Source: Petralouisia muris (GTDB taxonomy: Bacteria; Bacillota; Clostridia; Lachnospirales; Lachnospiraceae). Taken from it: 64,000 bases of DNA. Below, piece after piece: positions 41,979 through 50,165 of the stretch. The translations under genes were made by a program, and so were the position numbers. The stretch's first letter is position 1, and every line of letters starts with the position of its first letter. The notes under the pieces were generated by a model. The model searched no databases and was not told where the DNA came from. It saw nothing but the letters and a program-made list of their open reading frames with translations. The stretch is from assembly GCF_004793545.1 (NCBI RefSeq), contig NZ_SRYA01000014.1:42871-106870 (forward strand). The letters are read 5' to 3'.

Positions 41979-43181
41979 ATGATAAAGATTGCAATTTTAG
42001 GATACGGAACCATAGGTTCCGGCGTTGTGGAGGTTTTGCATACCAACAAAGAGAGTATTGCAAAGCGGGCAGGAGACGAAATTGAAGTGAAATACATTTT
42101 AGATCTGCGGGATTTTCCAGGGGACCCTATGGAAGAGAAAGTAGTGCATGATTATGATATCATTGCAGATGACCCGGAGGTACAGGTGGTTGTAGAAGCC
42201 ATGGGCGGTGTGGAACCGGCCTATACATTCGTAAAGCGGGCGTTGCTGGCTGGCAAAAGTGTGACCACTTCCAATAAAGCGCTGGTTGCAAAGCACGGAG
42301 CGGAGTTGATTGCCATTGCAAGGGAACAAAGCATCAATTTTCTGTTTGAAGCAAGCGTGGGCGGGGGAATCCCCATTATCCGTCCCCTGAATTCTTCCCT
42401 TACCGCAGATGAGATCGAGGAAATAACGGGAATTTTAAACGGTACCACCAATTATATGTTAAGCAAAATGTCCTTTGAAGGGCTGGAATTTGAAGATGTG
42501 TTGAAAGACGCCCAGTCCAGGGGCTATGCAGAGGCAGATCCTACCGCAGACATTGAGGGTTATGACGCATGCAGGAAAATTGCAATCCTCACCTCTTTGG
42601 TATGCGGTCAGCAGGTGGATTTTGAAGAGATTTATACTGAAGGAATTACCAAAATTACAGCGACGGATATTCGTTACGCCAAAGCAATGGGAAGGGTGAT
42701 CAAGCTTTTGGCAACCAGCAAAAAGACATCGGAGGGCTACTGTGCCATGGTGGTGCCCTTTCTGCTGTCTGGTGAACATCCCCTCTATAATGTTAATGAC
42801 GTCTTTAATGCGATTTTTGTACATGGAAATGTATTGGGTGATGCGATGTTTTACGGAAGCGGTGCAGGAAAACTCCCCACAGCCAGCGCTGTAGTTGCAG
42901 ATATTGTGGATATTGCCAAGCATCTTCACAAGAATATTCTGATTTCCTGGAGCTCCCGGAAAATGGATTTGGTGGAATATAAGAAAGCAAAGAGCAGGTT
43001 CTTTGTGAGAACCCAGGAACCGAAAGACGCAGTGGAAAAACAGTTTGGCCAGGTGGAATGGGTAGAGGCAGAAGGGATTACCGGAGAGAACGGATTTTTG
43101 ACAGAAATCATGACAGAAGAGGAATATGAAGAAAAAGCATTGGGACTTAAGAACATTTTGCAGAGAATCCGCGTAGTTTAG
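41979..43181 (+). CDS. hom: homoserine dehydrogenase
   Basis: 400 residues from ATG 41979, which has GGAGG at five bases; an ATG four codons earlier lies inside that site and is less likely. It reduces aspartate semialdehyde to homoserine with NAD(P)H. Motifs: ILGYGTIGSGVVEVL (nucleotide binding), SNKALVAKHG and GILNGTTNYMLSKM, with the AEADPTADIEGYDACRKI active region. The last 80 residues are an ACT domain for threonine feedback. It is followed by the phosphoglycerate-mutase-like gene and aspartate kinase, forming the first part of the Thr/Met branch. Confidence 0.95.
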   Translation: MIKIAILGYGTIGSGVVEVLHTNKESIAKRAGDEIEVKYILDLRDFPGDPMEEKVVHDYDIIADDPEVQVVVEAMGGVEPAYTFVKRALLAGKSVTTSNKALVAKHGAELIAIAREQSINFLFEASVGGGIPIIRPLNSSLTADEIEEITGILNGTTNYMLSKMSFEGLEFEDVLKDAQSRGYAEADPTADIEGYDACRKIAILTSLVCGQQVDFEEIYTEGITKITATDIRYAKAMGRVIKLLATSKKTSEGYCAMVVPFLLSGEHPLYNVNDVFNAIFVHGNVLGDAMFYGSGAGKLPTASAVVADIVDIAKHLHKNILISWSSRKMDLVEYKKAKSRFFVRTQEPKDAVEKQFGQVEWVEAEGITGENGFLTEIMTEEEYEEKALGLKNILQRIRVV

Positions 43182-43197
43182 AATAGAGAGGAACAGT

Positions 43198-44400
43198 ATG
43201 AAATATGTGATTGTGTTGGGGGACGGAATGGCAGACCGTCCTCTGGAAGAGTTACAGGGAATGACGCCCCTGGAATATGCCGAAACGCCTGCAATGGATC
43301 AGCTTGCAGCAGCAGGTGAGATTGGGATGGTTCATACCATTCCTGACGGAATGTCACCAGGAAGCGATACGGCGAATTTGTCTGTATTGGGATATGATCC
43401 GAAGATTTACTATTCCGGGCGCTCTCCCCTGGAGGCTTTAAGCATTGGCGTGGATATGAAACAGGATGACGTATCGCTGCGCTGCAATCTTGTGACGCTG
43501 TCTGAGGAAGAGGAAAGATACGAGGACAGAAAAATTCTGGATCACAGCTCTGATGAAATATCCACAGAAGATGCCGCCGTGCTGTTAGAGGCGGTGAAAA
43601 GAGAGCTGGAGACAGACGGCTATCATTTTTATGCAGGAACCAGTTACCGTCATCTTCTGATTTGGGAAAAAGGCTCTGTGATAGATTTGACACAGCCCCA
43701 TGATGTGCTGGGACAGACCATTGGACAGCATTTGCCCAAAGATCATATTCTCCGGGAAATGATGAAACGAAGCTATGACATTCTGGTCAGCCATCCCATC
43801 AATCTGGAGCGGAAAAAGCAGGGACTCCGTCCGGCCAATTCCTGCTGGTTCTGGGGCGCAGGCACCAGGCCGTCTCTTTCCTCTTTTGAAGAGAAAACCG
43901 GACTGAAGGGAGCTATGGTGTCAGCCGTGGATTTGCTGAAAGGAATTGCCGTAGGGGCCTCTATGAAGAATATTTCCGTTCCCGGAGCCACCGGCGGGCT
44001 TCACACCAATTATGAAGGCAAGGCTCAGGCCGCTGTGGATGCTCTTACCAAAGACAATTGTGACTTTGTGTATGTGCATGTGGAAGCGCCGGATGAAATG
44101 GGGCATCAGGGCAGCATTGAGAAAAAGGTGCAGGCCATCCAGTTTCTGGATCAGCGGGTCATCGCTCCCATCCGGCAGGGGCTGGAACAGGCAGGAGAAG
44201 AGTTCCGAATGTTGGTGACGCCGGATCATCCTACGCCGATCTGTATCCGCACCCATACGGGAGATGATGTGCCTTATCTTCTGTATGACAGCAGCAGGAT
44301 TCAGCAAAATACCTGGAAATATAATGAAAAAGAGGCTGCAGAAAGCGGCCATCGTATCTCAAAAGGCTGTGAAATGATCGATTATTTCATTCAAAAATAG
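43198..44400 (+). CDS. phosphoglycerate mutase-superfamily enzyme, probable homoserine kinase
   Basis: 400 residues behind AGAGGAAC. It belongs to the alkaline-phosphatase superfamily of cofactor-independent phosphoglycerate mutases (ApgM type): VLGDGMADRPLEEL, the Ser-containing SPGSDTANLSVLGYDP, HVEAPDEMGHQG and VTPDHPTPICIRTHTG, which carry metal ligands. Such genes, when next to hom and aspartate kinase, replace the missing ThrB homoserine kinase in several bacteria, and no thrB is visible nearby. On context I favour phosphorylation of homoserine; glycolytic mutase activity cannot be excluded from sequence. Confidence 0.8.
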   Translation: MKYVIVLGDGMADRPLEELQGMTPLEYAETPAMDQLAAAGEIGMVHTIPDGMSPGSDTANLSVLGYDPKIYYSGRSPLEALSIGVDMKQDDVSLRCNLVTLSEEEERYEDRKILDHSSDEISTEDAAVLLEAVKRELETDGYHFYAGTSYRHLLIWEKGSVIDLTQPHDVLGQTIGQHLPKDHILREMMKRSYDILVSHPINLERKKQGLRPANSCWFWGAGTRPSLSSFEEKTGLKGAMVSAVDLLKGIAVGASMKNISVPGATGGLHTNYEGKAQAAVDALTKDNCDFVYVHVEAPDEMGHQGSIEKKVQAIQFLDQRVIAPIRQGLEQAGEEFRMLVTPDHPTPICIRTHTGDDVPYLLYDSSRIQQNTWKYNEKEAAESGHRISKGCEMIDYFIQK

Positions 44401-44414
44401 TTCAGGAGAACGCT

Positions 44415-45620
44415 ATGTTAATCGTAAAAAAATTCGGAGGCAGCTCCGTAGCAGATAAAGAACGGATTTACAATGTGGCAAAACGCTGCATAGAAGAGTA
44501 TCAGAAGGGCAATGATGTGGTGGTGGTATTGTCCGCCATGGGAAAGACCACGGACGGCCTGCTGGAACTGGCAAAGGATATTACCCCAAATCCTTCCCGC
44601 CGGGAGTTGGATATGCTTCTGGCCACAGGGGAACAGACCTCTGCGGCCTTAATGTCCATGGCAATGGGGGCTTTGGGCGTGCCTGCCATTTCTTTGAACG
44701 CCTTTCAGGTAATGATGCAGACGTCCTCCAGATACGGCAACGCCCGGTTTAAGAAAATTGATACTCAGCGTATCCGCCATGAGCTGGAGAACCGTAAGAT
44801 TGTCATTGTCACAGGGTTTCAGGGCGTGAATAAATATGACGATCTTACCACCCTGGGACGGGGCGGATCGGATACCACGGCGGTGGCTCTTGCGGCAGTG
44901 CTCCATGCGGACGCCTGTGAAATTTACACAGATGTGGAGGGGGTTTACACTGCAGATCCCAGAATTGTGCCGAACGCCAGGAAGATTTCAGAGATTACCT
45001 ATGATGAAATGTTAGAGCTGGCAACGCTGGGCGCAAAGGTGCTTCACAACCGCTCTGTGGAAATGGCAAAAAAATACGGAGTTCAGCTGGTGGTGCGTTC
45101 CAGCCTGAACAATGCCCAGGGAACCATTGTAAAGGAGGAGACAGACATGGAGAGTATGCTTGTCAGCGGAGTTGCAGTAGATAAAAATACAGCCAGGATC
45201 GCAGTGTTCGGGGTAAAAGATGTACCGGGTATTGCCTTTAAAATATTTGATTTGCTTGCTAAAAATAATATCAATGTAGATATTATTCTGCAGTCAATCG
45301 GGGGAAACGGAACAAAAGATATTTCCTTTACCGTGGCCAGAGAGGACGCCCAGGAGACGGTTGCCATCTTAAAAGAGTATAAAAACCGGATCACAGCCAG
45401 AGAGATTGAAGTAAATGATAAGGTTGCAAAGGTATCCATTGTAGGGGCAGGCATGCAGTCCAATCCTGGAGTGGCCTCCAGAATGTTTGAGGCGCTGTAT
45501 AATGTGGGCGTCAATATTCGTATGATTGCCACATCAGAAATCCGCATTACCGTACTGATTAACGAAGAAGATGTGGATAAGGCAATGCGGGCGGTTCATG
45601 ACCAGTTTATCGAAGATTAG
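44415..45620 (+). CDS. lysC: aspartate kinase
   Basis: 401 residues behind CAGGAGAACG. It phosphorylates aspartate, the first step to Lys, Thr and Met. Motifs: IVKKFGGSSVADKERI at the start, STLGRGGSDTTA-type (here LTTLGRGGSDTTAVALA), and EGVYTADPRIVPNARKI. Two ACT domains cover the last 140 residues (GVKDVPGIAFKIFDLLAKNNI and SIVGAGMQSNPGVASRMFEAL). A full-length monofunctional enzyme. Confidence 0.95.
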   Translation: MLIVKKFGGSSVADKERIYNVAKRCIEEYQKGNDVVVVLSAMGKTTDGLLELAKDITPNPSRRELDMLLATGEQTSAALMSMAMGALGVPAISLNAFQVMMQTSSRYGNARFKKIDTQRIRHELENRKIVIVTGFQGVNKYDDLTTLGRGGSDTTAVALAAVLHADACEIYTDVEGVYTADPRIVPNARKISEITYDEMLELATLGAKVLHNRSVEMAKKYGVQLVVRSSLNNAQGTIVKEETDMESMLVSGVAVDKNTARIAVFGVKDVPGIAFKIFDLLAKNNINVDIILQSIGGNGTKDISFTVAREDAQETVAILKEYKNRITAREIEVNDKVAKVSIVGAGMQSNPGVASRMFEALYNVGVNIRMIATSEIRITVLINEEDVDKAMRAVHDQFIED

Positions 45621-45626
45621 GCGGCG

Positions 45627-46067
45627 TTACAGGCTGATTCCTTCCAGTAAATCAATATGCCAGACAATCAGCAGCAGATTTTTTATAAGAAAATTCACAG
45701 CGACAATCACCAGGGCGGCCCATATGTAGCCGTCCCTGTATTTTAATCCGATTTTTATCCGGTGCCTGGTAAGCCGTTCTATGGTCTGGCTGATAAGGAA
45801 CCAGCCGCCTGCGGCGGCAGTATATGGCACCAGCGGGTGGCAGAGGAAAGAGGTCAGAAAATCTCCGTGAAGGAGAGCGGACACAGCTCTGGTTCCGCCA
45901 CAGCCAGGACAGTAGATTCCAAGCAGAGTCTGCACTGCACAGGGAAGCAGCAGTTTATGGAAAGGAATGGGAAACAGCTTAAGCAGAACCCAGATTATGC
46001 CTGTCATAGCAAGCAGCGCCCATCCGACATAGAACAGGGCAGTTTCTTCTTTTTCTTGTTGTCTCAT
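45627..46067 (-). CDS. DUF2752 membrane protein
   Basis: 146 residues on the minus strand, convergent with lysC across 6 bases. Three hydrophobic stretches, and the DUF2752 motif YCPGCGGTRAVSALLHGDF between the first two. The CxxCGxTR pattern is the family signature and may bind a metal or thiol partner. Function unknown. The RBS on the minus strand is AAGGAC. Confidence 0.8.
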   Translation of the reverse strand: MRQQEKEETALFYVGWALLAMTGIIWVLLKLFPIPFHKLLLPCAVQTLLGIYCPGCGGTRAVSALLHGDFLTSFLCHPLVPYTAAAGGWFLISQTIERLTRHRIKIGLKYRDGYIWAALVIVAVNFLIKNLLLIVWHIDLLEGISL

Positions 46068-46151
46068 AAAATCCGTCCTTACGATAGCATATAAACGAAA
46101 AGTTAGTCATAATATTTTGTCTGTAATGCAGTATAATCTCTTTTTTTCAGT

Positions 46152-46180
46152 TTGTCAAAAAGAAAAAAATGTGATATAGT
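46152..46180 (+). promoter_or_regulatory. promoter for the SprA-like gene
   Basis: TTGTCA (46152-46157), 17-base A-rich spacer, TATAGT (46175-46180), 45 bases before the ATG. Good sigma-A-type match. Confidence 0.6.
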
Positions 46181-46225
46181 GATGATACAGGCTCAGAAAG
46201 TAAAAAGAGAAGTGAGGTGTTTATT

Positions 46226-46735
46226 ATGGTAGGAGCAATCGGTGGGGGAAACAGTTACAGCAATTACGGGAATTATGCCGGAATATACGGCAACGCCGGA
46301 GAACGGGCCAATAATGGGGCTCAGAATCCAGAGGGAATTCCCGGGGTTCGGGAGAGCAAAGACGGTTCTGAGAAGGAGATATCCAAAGAACGCTGCCAGA
46401 CCTGTGCAAAGCGCAAATATCAGGATGGTTCCGATGAGAATGTATCTTTTAAGGCTGCGGCCCATATTTCTCCTGAAGCGGCAGGAGGAGCGGTGCGCGC
46501 CCATGAAGGAGAGCATGTGTCCAACGCCTATACCAAGGCAGCTCAGAAGGATGGAAAAGTGCTTTCCGCTTCCGTCAGCATACATACATCTGTCTGCCCG
46601 GAATGCGGAAGAACCTACGTGTCCGGCGGAACCACTTCCACGAAGATAAAATATCCGGCCAACCCCTATGAAGAGAGCAAAAAGACCCTTGGCGCAGAAG
46701 AGACCAAAGGGAAAAATATTGACTATGCAGCATAG
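46226..46735 (+). CDS. SprA-related putative metalloprotease
   Basis: 169 residues from ATG 46226, with AGTGAGGTG upstream. There is no signal peptide. The N-terminal 45 residues are Gly/Asn-rich. Then come a CQTCAKRKYQDGSDE segment, AGGAVRAHEGEHVSNAYTKA with an HExxH-type zinc site (HEGEH), and a late VCPECGRTYVSGGTT. The order CxxC - HExEH - CxxC fits the SprA-related family of small proteins in gut Clostridia and Campylobacter, where the HExxH is thought to be a metallopeptidase site. No activity is proven. Confidence 0.6.
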   Translation: MVGAIGGGNSYSNYGNYAGIYGNAGERANNGAQNPEGIPGVRESKDGSEKEISKERCQTCAKRKYQDGSDENVSFKAAAHISPEAAGGAVRAHEGEHVSNAYTKAAQKDGKVLSASVSIHTSVCPECGRTYVSGGTTSTKIKYPANPYEESKKTLGAEETKGKNIDYAA

Positions 46736-46769
46736 AATAATCAAATTGTAATTTCAGGAGGAATGACTT

Positions 46770-47501
46770 ATGGAAAAACGAAAATTATCAGTAAGGATTT
46801 TTATGGTATGCTGTTTGGCGTTGATTGGGATTCTTGCCGTTCCCAGCACTGCATACGCCAAGAAAATTACCAGTGACCGGCAGGTTGAGAAGATGGCTAA
46901 GAAGAAAGTGAAAGGCGCAACCGTGGTAGAAGTGGACAGAGATTATGAGAAAGGGAATCTCGTCTATGAGGTGAAGCTGATTAAGGGAACCAAAGAATAT
47001 GATTTGACTTACCGCGCTTCCGATGGAAAGCTGATAGAATATGGCTGGGAAGAAATGCGGGTAAGGCCAAGCTCCAAGAAGCTGATCAGTGAGAGCAAAT
47101 GCAAAAAATTGGCCAGGAAGAAGGTAAAAGGAGCGCAAATCACCAGTATCAGACTGAAATATGATGATGGAATTGAAGAGTATAAGGTTAAGATGCAGAA
47201 GAGCAGCAAAAAGTATGAATTGGAGTACCATGCCCGTACCGGCAAATTAATCGGATACCAGTGGAAAGAAAATCTGAAGACCAAGCCGGGCAACAGCGGC
47301 TATATCGGAGTGGAAAAAGCAAAACAGATTGCCCTGAAAGAGGTTCCCGGCGCAACAGTGGTCAAAGCGGAATTTGATAATGATGACGGAATTCCAGTTT
47401 ATGAAGTGGAGCTGGTAAAGGACGTCTGGGAATATGAATTCAAGATTCATGCTAAGACAGGCGCAATATTGGAGCGGGATCAGGACAGTATTTATGATTA
47501 G
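46770..47501 (+). CDS. secreted protein with three PepSY-like domains
   Basis: 243 residues behind AGGAGGAATGAC. The signal peptide is clear (IFMVCCLALIGILAVPSTAYA), cut near residue 29. Three similar units follow, each with KxAKKKVKGA or KQIALKEVPGA and DDGIxxYEVxLxK strands (about 32-95, 105-170, 180-240). PepSY units often inhibit or chaperone extracellular peptidases. No partner protease is next to it, unless the preceding SprA-like gene is related. Confidence 0.85.
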   Translation: MEKRKLSVRIFMVCCLALIGILAVPSTAYAKKITSDRQVEKMAKKKVKGATVVEVDRDYEKGNLVYEVKLIKGTKEYDLTYRASDGKLIEYGWEEMRVRPSSKKLISESKCKKLARKKVKGAQITSIRLKYDDGIEEYKVKMQKSSKKYELEYHARTGKLIGYQWKENLKTKPGNSGYIGVEKAKQIALKEVPGATVVKAEFDNDDGIPVYEVELVKDVWEYEFKIHAKTGAILERDQDSIYD

Positions 47502-47581
47502 ATCCTGTAACGTCAGAAGGAGAACAGGATAGCATGTTTCGTTAAATTGTGTAACAGAGTGGAAATGGAGCGTAACAGAGA

Positions 47582-48346
47582 ATGAATCGTACATCGGCAG
47601 AATTAAAAAGACTGGCAAGGGAGAAGCTGACAGGGCACTGGGGTCTGGTGATTGGCGCAACGCTGCTGCTGAGCCTGATTATGTTTGCGGTGCTGATACC
47701 TTTTTATGCGCTGTTTTTTATCAGCAGAGGCGGGATGGTGCAGTTTTTTGCATACATGGCCGCAACGCTGATTGTCAGTATTGTATCTGTAATTATGCAG
47801 TGCGGAATCAGCAGAATGCAGCTTGGATTTGCACGGGGACAGAACACCGGAATTGGTATGCTGTTCGGAGAATTTGCCCAAAGGCCGGAACGCTATATTT
47901 TGGGAATCTTAATGATAATTGGTATGGAACTGGTCTGCTTTTTGCCTGCGATTATCTGTTGGACAGTGGCAGCCATGCAGGGAATGCTTCCGGCGTTTAT
48001 CATTGCGTTTGTCCTTTATATAGCTGGAATGATCGTGGGGCTGATACTGGCTTTTCGGTATGCTTTGGTTTTTCTGCTGATGGTGGATCATTTGCAGATG
48101 GGGTCGGTAACGGCGTTTCGGGAAAGTTCCCGGCTGATGGATGGGAACAAGGGACGCTTGCTGTATATTTACCTAAGTTATATTGGCTGGAGTATTTTGG
48201 CTATGCTTTCCTGCGGAATAGGAACCCTCTGGATTTCTCCTTATATGAATCAGACCATTATAAGCTTCTATTTGGATTTGACAGGAGAATTTGACAGGAT
48301 GCAGAAAGCGGAGCCGGAATTTACCGTTCCTCAGGGACAATATTGA
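47582..48346 (+). CDS. DUF975 membrane protein
   Basis: 254 residues. It starts MNRTSAELKRLAREKLTGHW, the DUF975 signature, followed by about six helices (LVIGATLLLSLIMFAVLI and others). A conserved GISRMQLGFARGQ and the late FRESSRLMDGNKGRLLYIYLSYIGW are family landmarks. Found widely in Lachnospiraceae; function unknown. Its ribosome site is a TGGAG in the upstream AT/GC-mixed gap, nine bases before the ATG. Confidence 0.85.
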   Translation: MNRTSAELKRLAREKLTGHWGLVIGATLLLSLIMFAVLIPFYALFFISRGGMVQFFAYMAATLIVSIVSVIMQCGISRMQLGFARGQNTGIGMLFGEFAQRPERYILGILMIIGMELVCFLPAIICWTVAAMQGMLPAFIIAFVLYIAGMIVGLILAFRYALVFLLMVDHLQMGSVTAFRESSRLMDGNKGRLLYIYLSYIGWSILAMLSCGIGTLWISPYMNQTIISFYLDLTGEFDRMQKAEPEFTVPQGQY

Positions 48347-48368
48347 TTCAGAAGAAGTGAGAAAATAT

Positions 48369-48416
48369 ACTGGAGTTTTCCTTTTTTGAAGAAGGGGCAA
48401 ACTCCAGTATTTTTTT
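48369..48416 (+). terminator. intrinsic terminator after the DUF975 gene
   Basis: ACTGGAGTTT (48369-48378) pairs with AAACTCCAGT (48399-48408), ten pairs with a 20-base loop, then ATTTTTTTC. It lies between convergent genes, directly after the stop at 48346, and acts on plus-strand transcripts; the minus-strand gene ends just beyond it. Confidence 0.8.
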
Positions 48417-48426
48417 CAAGTTTGAT

Positions 48427-49551
48427 TTATGCTTTACCGGAACCTGTTGGCAGTGCGATGCAATGCTTCACAGCATCCAAAAATAAATGATATTCCTTCA
48501 TAGAGTTGTCGTTGCCGTTTCGGATATCAAATTTTTTGGATATATCCCGCGCTTCTTTTCCATAATATTCTGCCAGCGTTTCAATTCGGTAGCATCCATC
48601 TGGCTGATGATAAGGAAGCTTGGAGGGCAGCTTTAGACGGACATTTTTCTTGCCTTGCTTCATCAGGGCCCGCATCATAATCTCAGCTCCGGTGCAGAAT
48701 TCCATTTTGTCCAAAGGCGTGTAAGTCAAAGCCTGATAAGGGGCTTCTTCCTTGAAAAAGCTCCATGCAGCCTGCAAGTTAGTCAGCGTTAGATAAACGA
48801 TGGTATCTGCGAAATAGCAGGAATGCATCTGCTGCTTTTGGCGGAGATGTTCCATTTTTTTGTAATAAGGTTCTGCTTGCTTTACATCGTGAAGCCGTAC
48901 CGCATAGTGATACAAAAGCCTTCCGTATTGAAAGATAAGGGTATATTCATCATAATATTTTGTTTCCAGCAGCTTTCCCGCTTTCAGTAAATGCTCAAGA
49001 TCCCCGTACCAGCAAGCCATTTCCCCTTCGAATGCTATAGTATCTGCATTTCTGATATGGTGAGAGCGGTTAAAAAGACGGAACTCGTGAAGGCTCTGCA
49101 TGGCCTTTTCTTTTTTACCTGCCGCACGGTATAATCTTGCAGCCGCCATATGGTACATGCAAAGGGAATAGCCGTATTTCTGACAAAAAGATTTATATTT
49201 TGCAAGATATTTTTCCATATCTGAGACAGAGATTTGATAAAAGAAATCTGCACAGTCTATCACCCAGGTAAAAACGTCTTTGACAGCCTCTTCTGCAGTG
49301 ATATAGCAGTCTGGGGGCATCTCAATCTCCGGATGAGCCTCAAAGAGATCCAGAATTTCCGGGAAAATTACGTAGAGGTACAGCAGATAATTGTTGTCAC
49401 AGGCGCAGGCATATTCATAGCGGAAAAACATCATGTAGCCGTAGTCTTTTTCCAGATCTGCTTCCTGGATGGCTTGGCGGATGCCGGAAAGCCTGGCTTC
49501 ACCAGGAGCCATCTTCTGATATTCTTCCATTAGCTTTTGTGGGTAGTACAT
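48427..49551 (-). CDS. uncharacterised helical-repeat (TPR-like) protein
   Basis: 374 residues on the minus strand, behind GAAGGAGACAGGC. It is mostly alpha-helical, with repeated Ala/Tyr/Leu helices such as MYHMAAARLYRAAGKKEKAMQ and LIFQYGRLLYHYAVRLHD, resembling TPR or HEAT-like pairs. There is no signal peptide, membrane helix or enzyme motif, and I do not recognise a named family. The neighbour at 49600 is also on the minus strand but is a small membrane protein, so no operon partner explains the function. Confidence 0.6.
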   Translation of the reverse strand: MYYPQKLMEEYQKMAPGEARLSGIRQAIQEADLEKDYGYMMFFRYEYACACDNNYLLYLYVIFPEILDLFEAHPEIEMPPDCYITAEEAVKDVFTWVIDCADFFYQISVSDMEKYLAKYKSFCQKYGYSLCMYHMAAARLYRAAGKKEKAMQSLHEFRLFNRSHHIRNADTIAFEGEMACWYGDLEHLLKAGKLLETKYYDEYTLIFQYGRLLYHYAVRLHDVKQAEPYYKKMEHLRQKQQMHSCYFADTIVYLTLTNLQAAWSFFKEEAPYQALTYTPLDKMEFCTGAEIMMRALMKQGKKNVRLKLPSKLPYHQPDGCYRIETLAEYYGKEARDISKKFDIRNGNDNSMKEYHLFLDAVKHCIALPTGSGKA

Positions 49552-49599
49552 GCCTGTCTCCTTCCGATTACAGTATCAGTTACTTGAGATGCCGATATG

Positions 49600-49974
49600 T
49601 TACAGGGTATCATAGAAATCATAAGGGCTGACAGAGTCAGGATAACCCATTTCCTGCATCAGCTCTTCAATATAATTCAGATAACCTTCCCATCCTCCGA
49701 ATTGTACCAGCAACGTGAAAAAGGAATACATCAAGAAAAGAATTCCGCAGACAATGCCGATAATACCCAGAATTAGCCCTGCTTTGGCATAACCATTGGT
49801 ATGCATTTCCCCGCCGCGGGAAAGCAGTGCAAAAATAATAGCCAGGGAACCGAAAACAATTGCCGGATACACGCAGCAGCTCATCACAAGGCCCAGAATA
49901 CCCATGATCATTGCAGCCACAGACATGCCGGCGGAGCGCATCTCTATATAAGATTTATTTGATTCATAATCCAT
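49600..49974 (-). CDS. DUF4190-like small membrane protein
   Basis: 124 residues on the minus strand, behind AGGAGGTTTC. Two long hydrophobic pairs: MSVAAMIMGILGLVMSCCVYPAIVFGSLAIIF-type (split here as SVAAMIMGILGLVM and IVFGSLAIIFALLSR) and AGLILGIIGIVCGILFLMYSFF. The DUF4190 repeat pattern AxIxGILGL...GxxAIxF...GYAKAGLILGIIG is plain. A 16-residue acidic tail with PYDFYD follows. Function unknown. Confidence 0.75.
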   Translation of the reverse strand: MDYESNKSYIEMRSAGMSVAAMIMGILGLVMSCCVYPAIVFGSLAIIFALLSRGGEMHTNGYAKAGLILGIIGIVCGILFLMYSFFTLLVQFGGWEGYLNYIEELMQEMGYPDSVSPYDFYDTL

Positions 49975-50165
49975 AAGAAACCTCCTTAAAAATCTTTTTC
50001 ACTGTGTTTTATTGTAGCACGTGCACCAGAAAAATACAACAAAAAGAATTTTAACGGCTGTAGGCAGGGTTCTTGATTTTTTGAAGAATATAAGATAAAC
50101 TTTCCATAGTGCAGGAAAGAAAATGCTTTCTTGCAAAAAGGGAAATGAGATAAGGAGAATTATTG

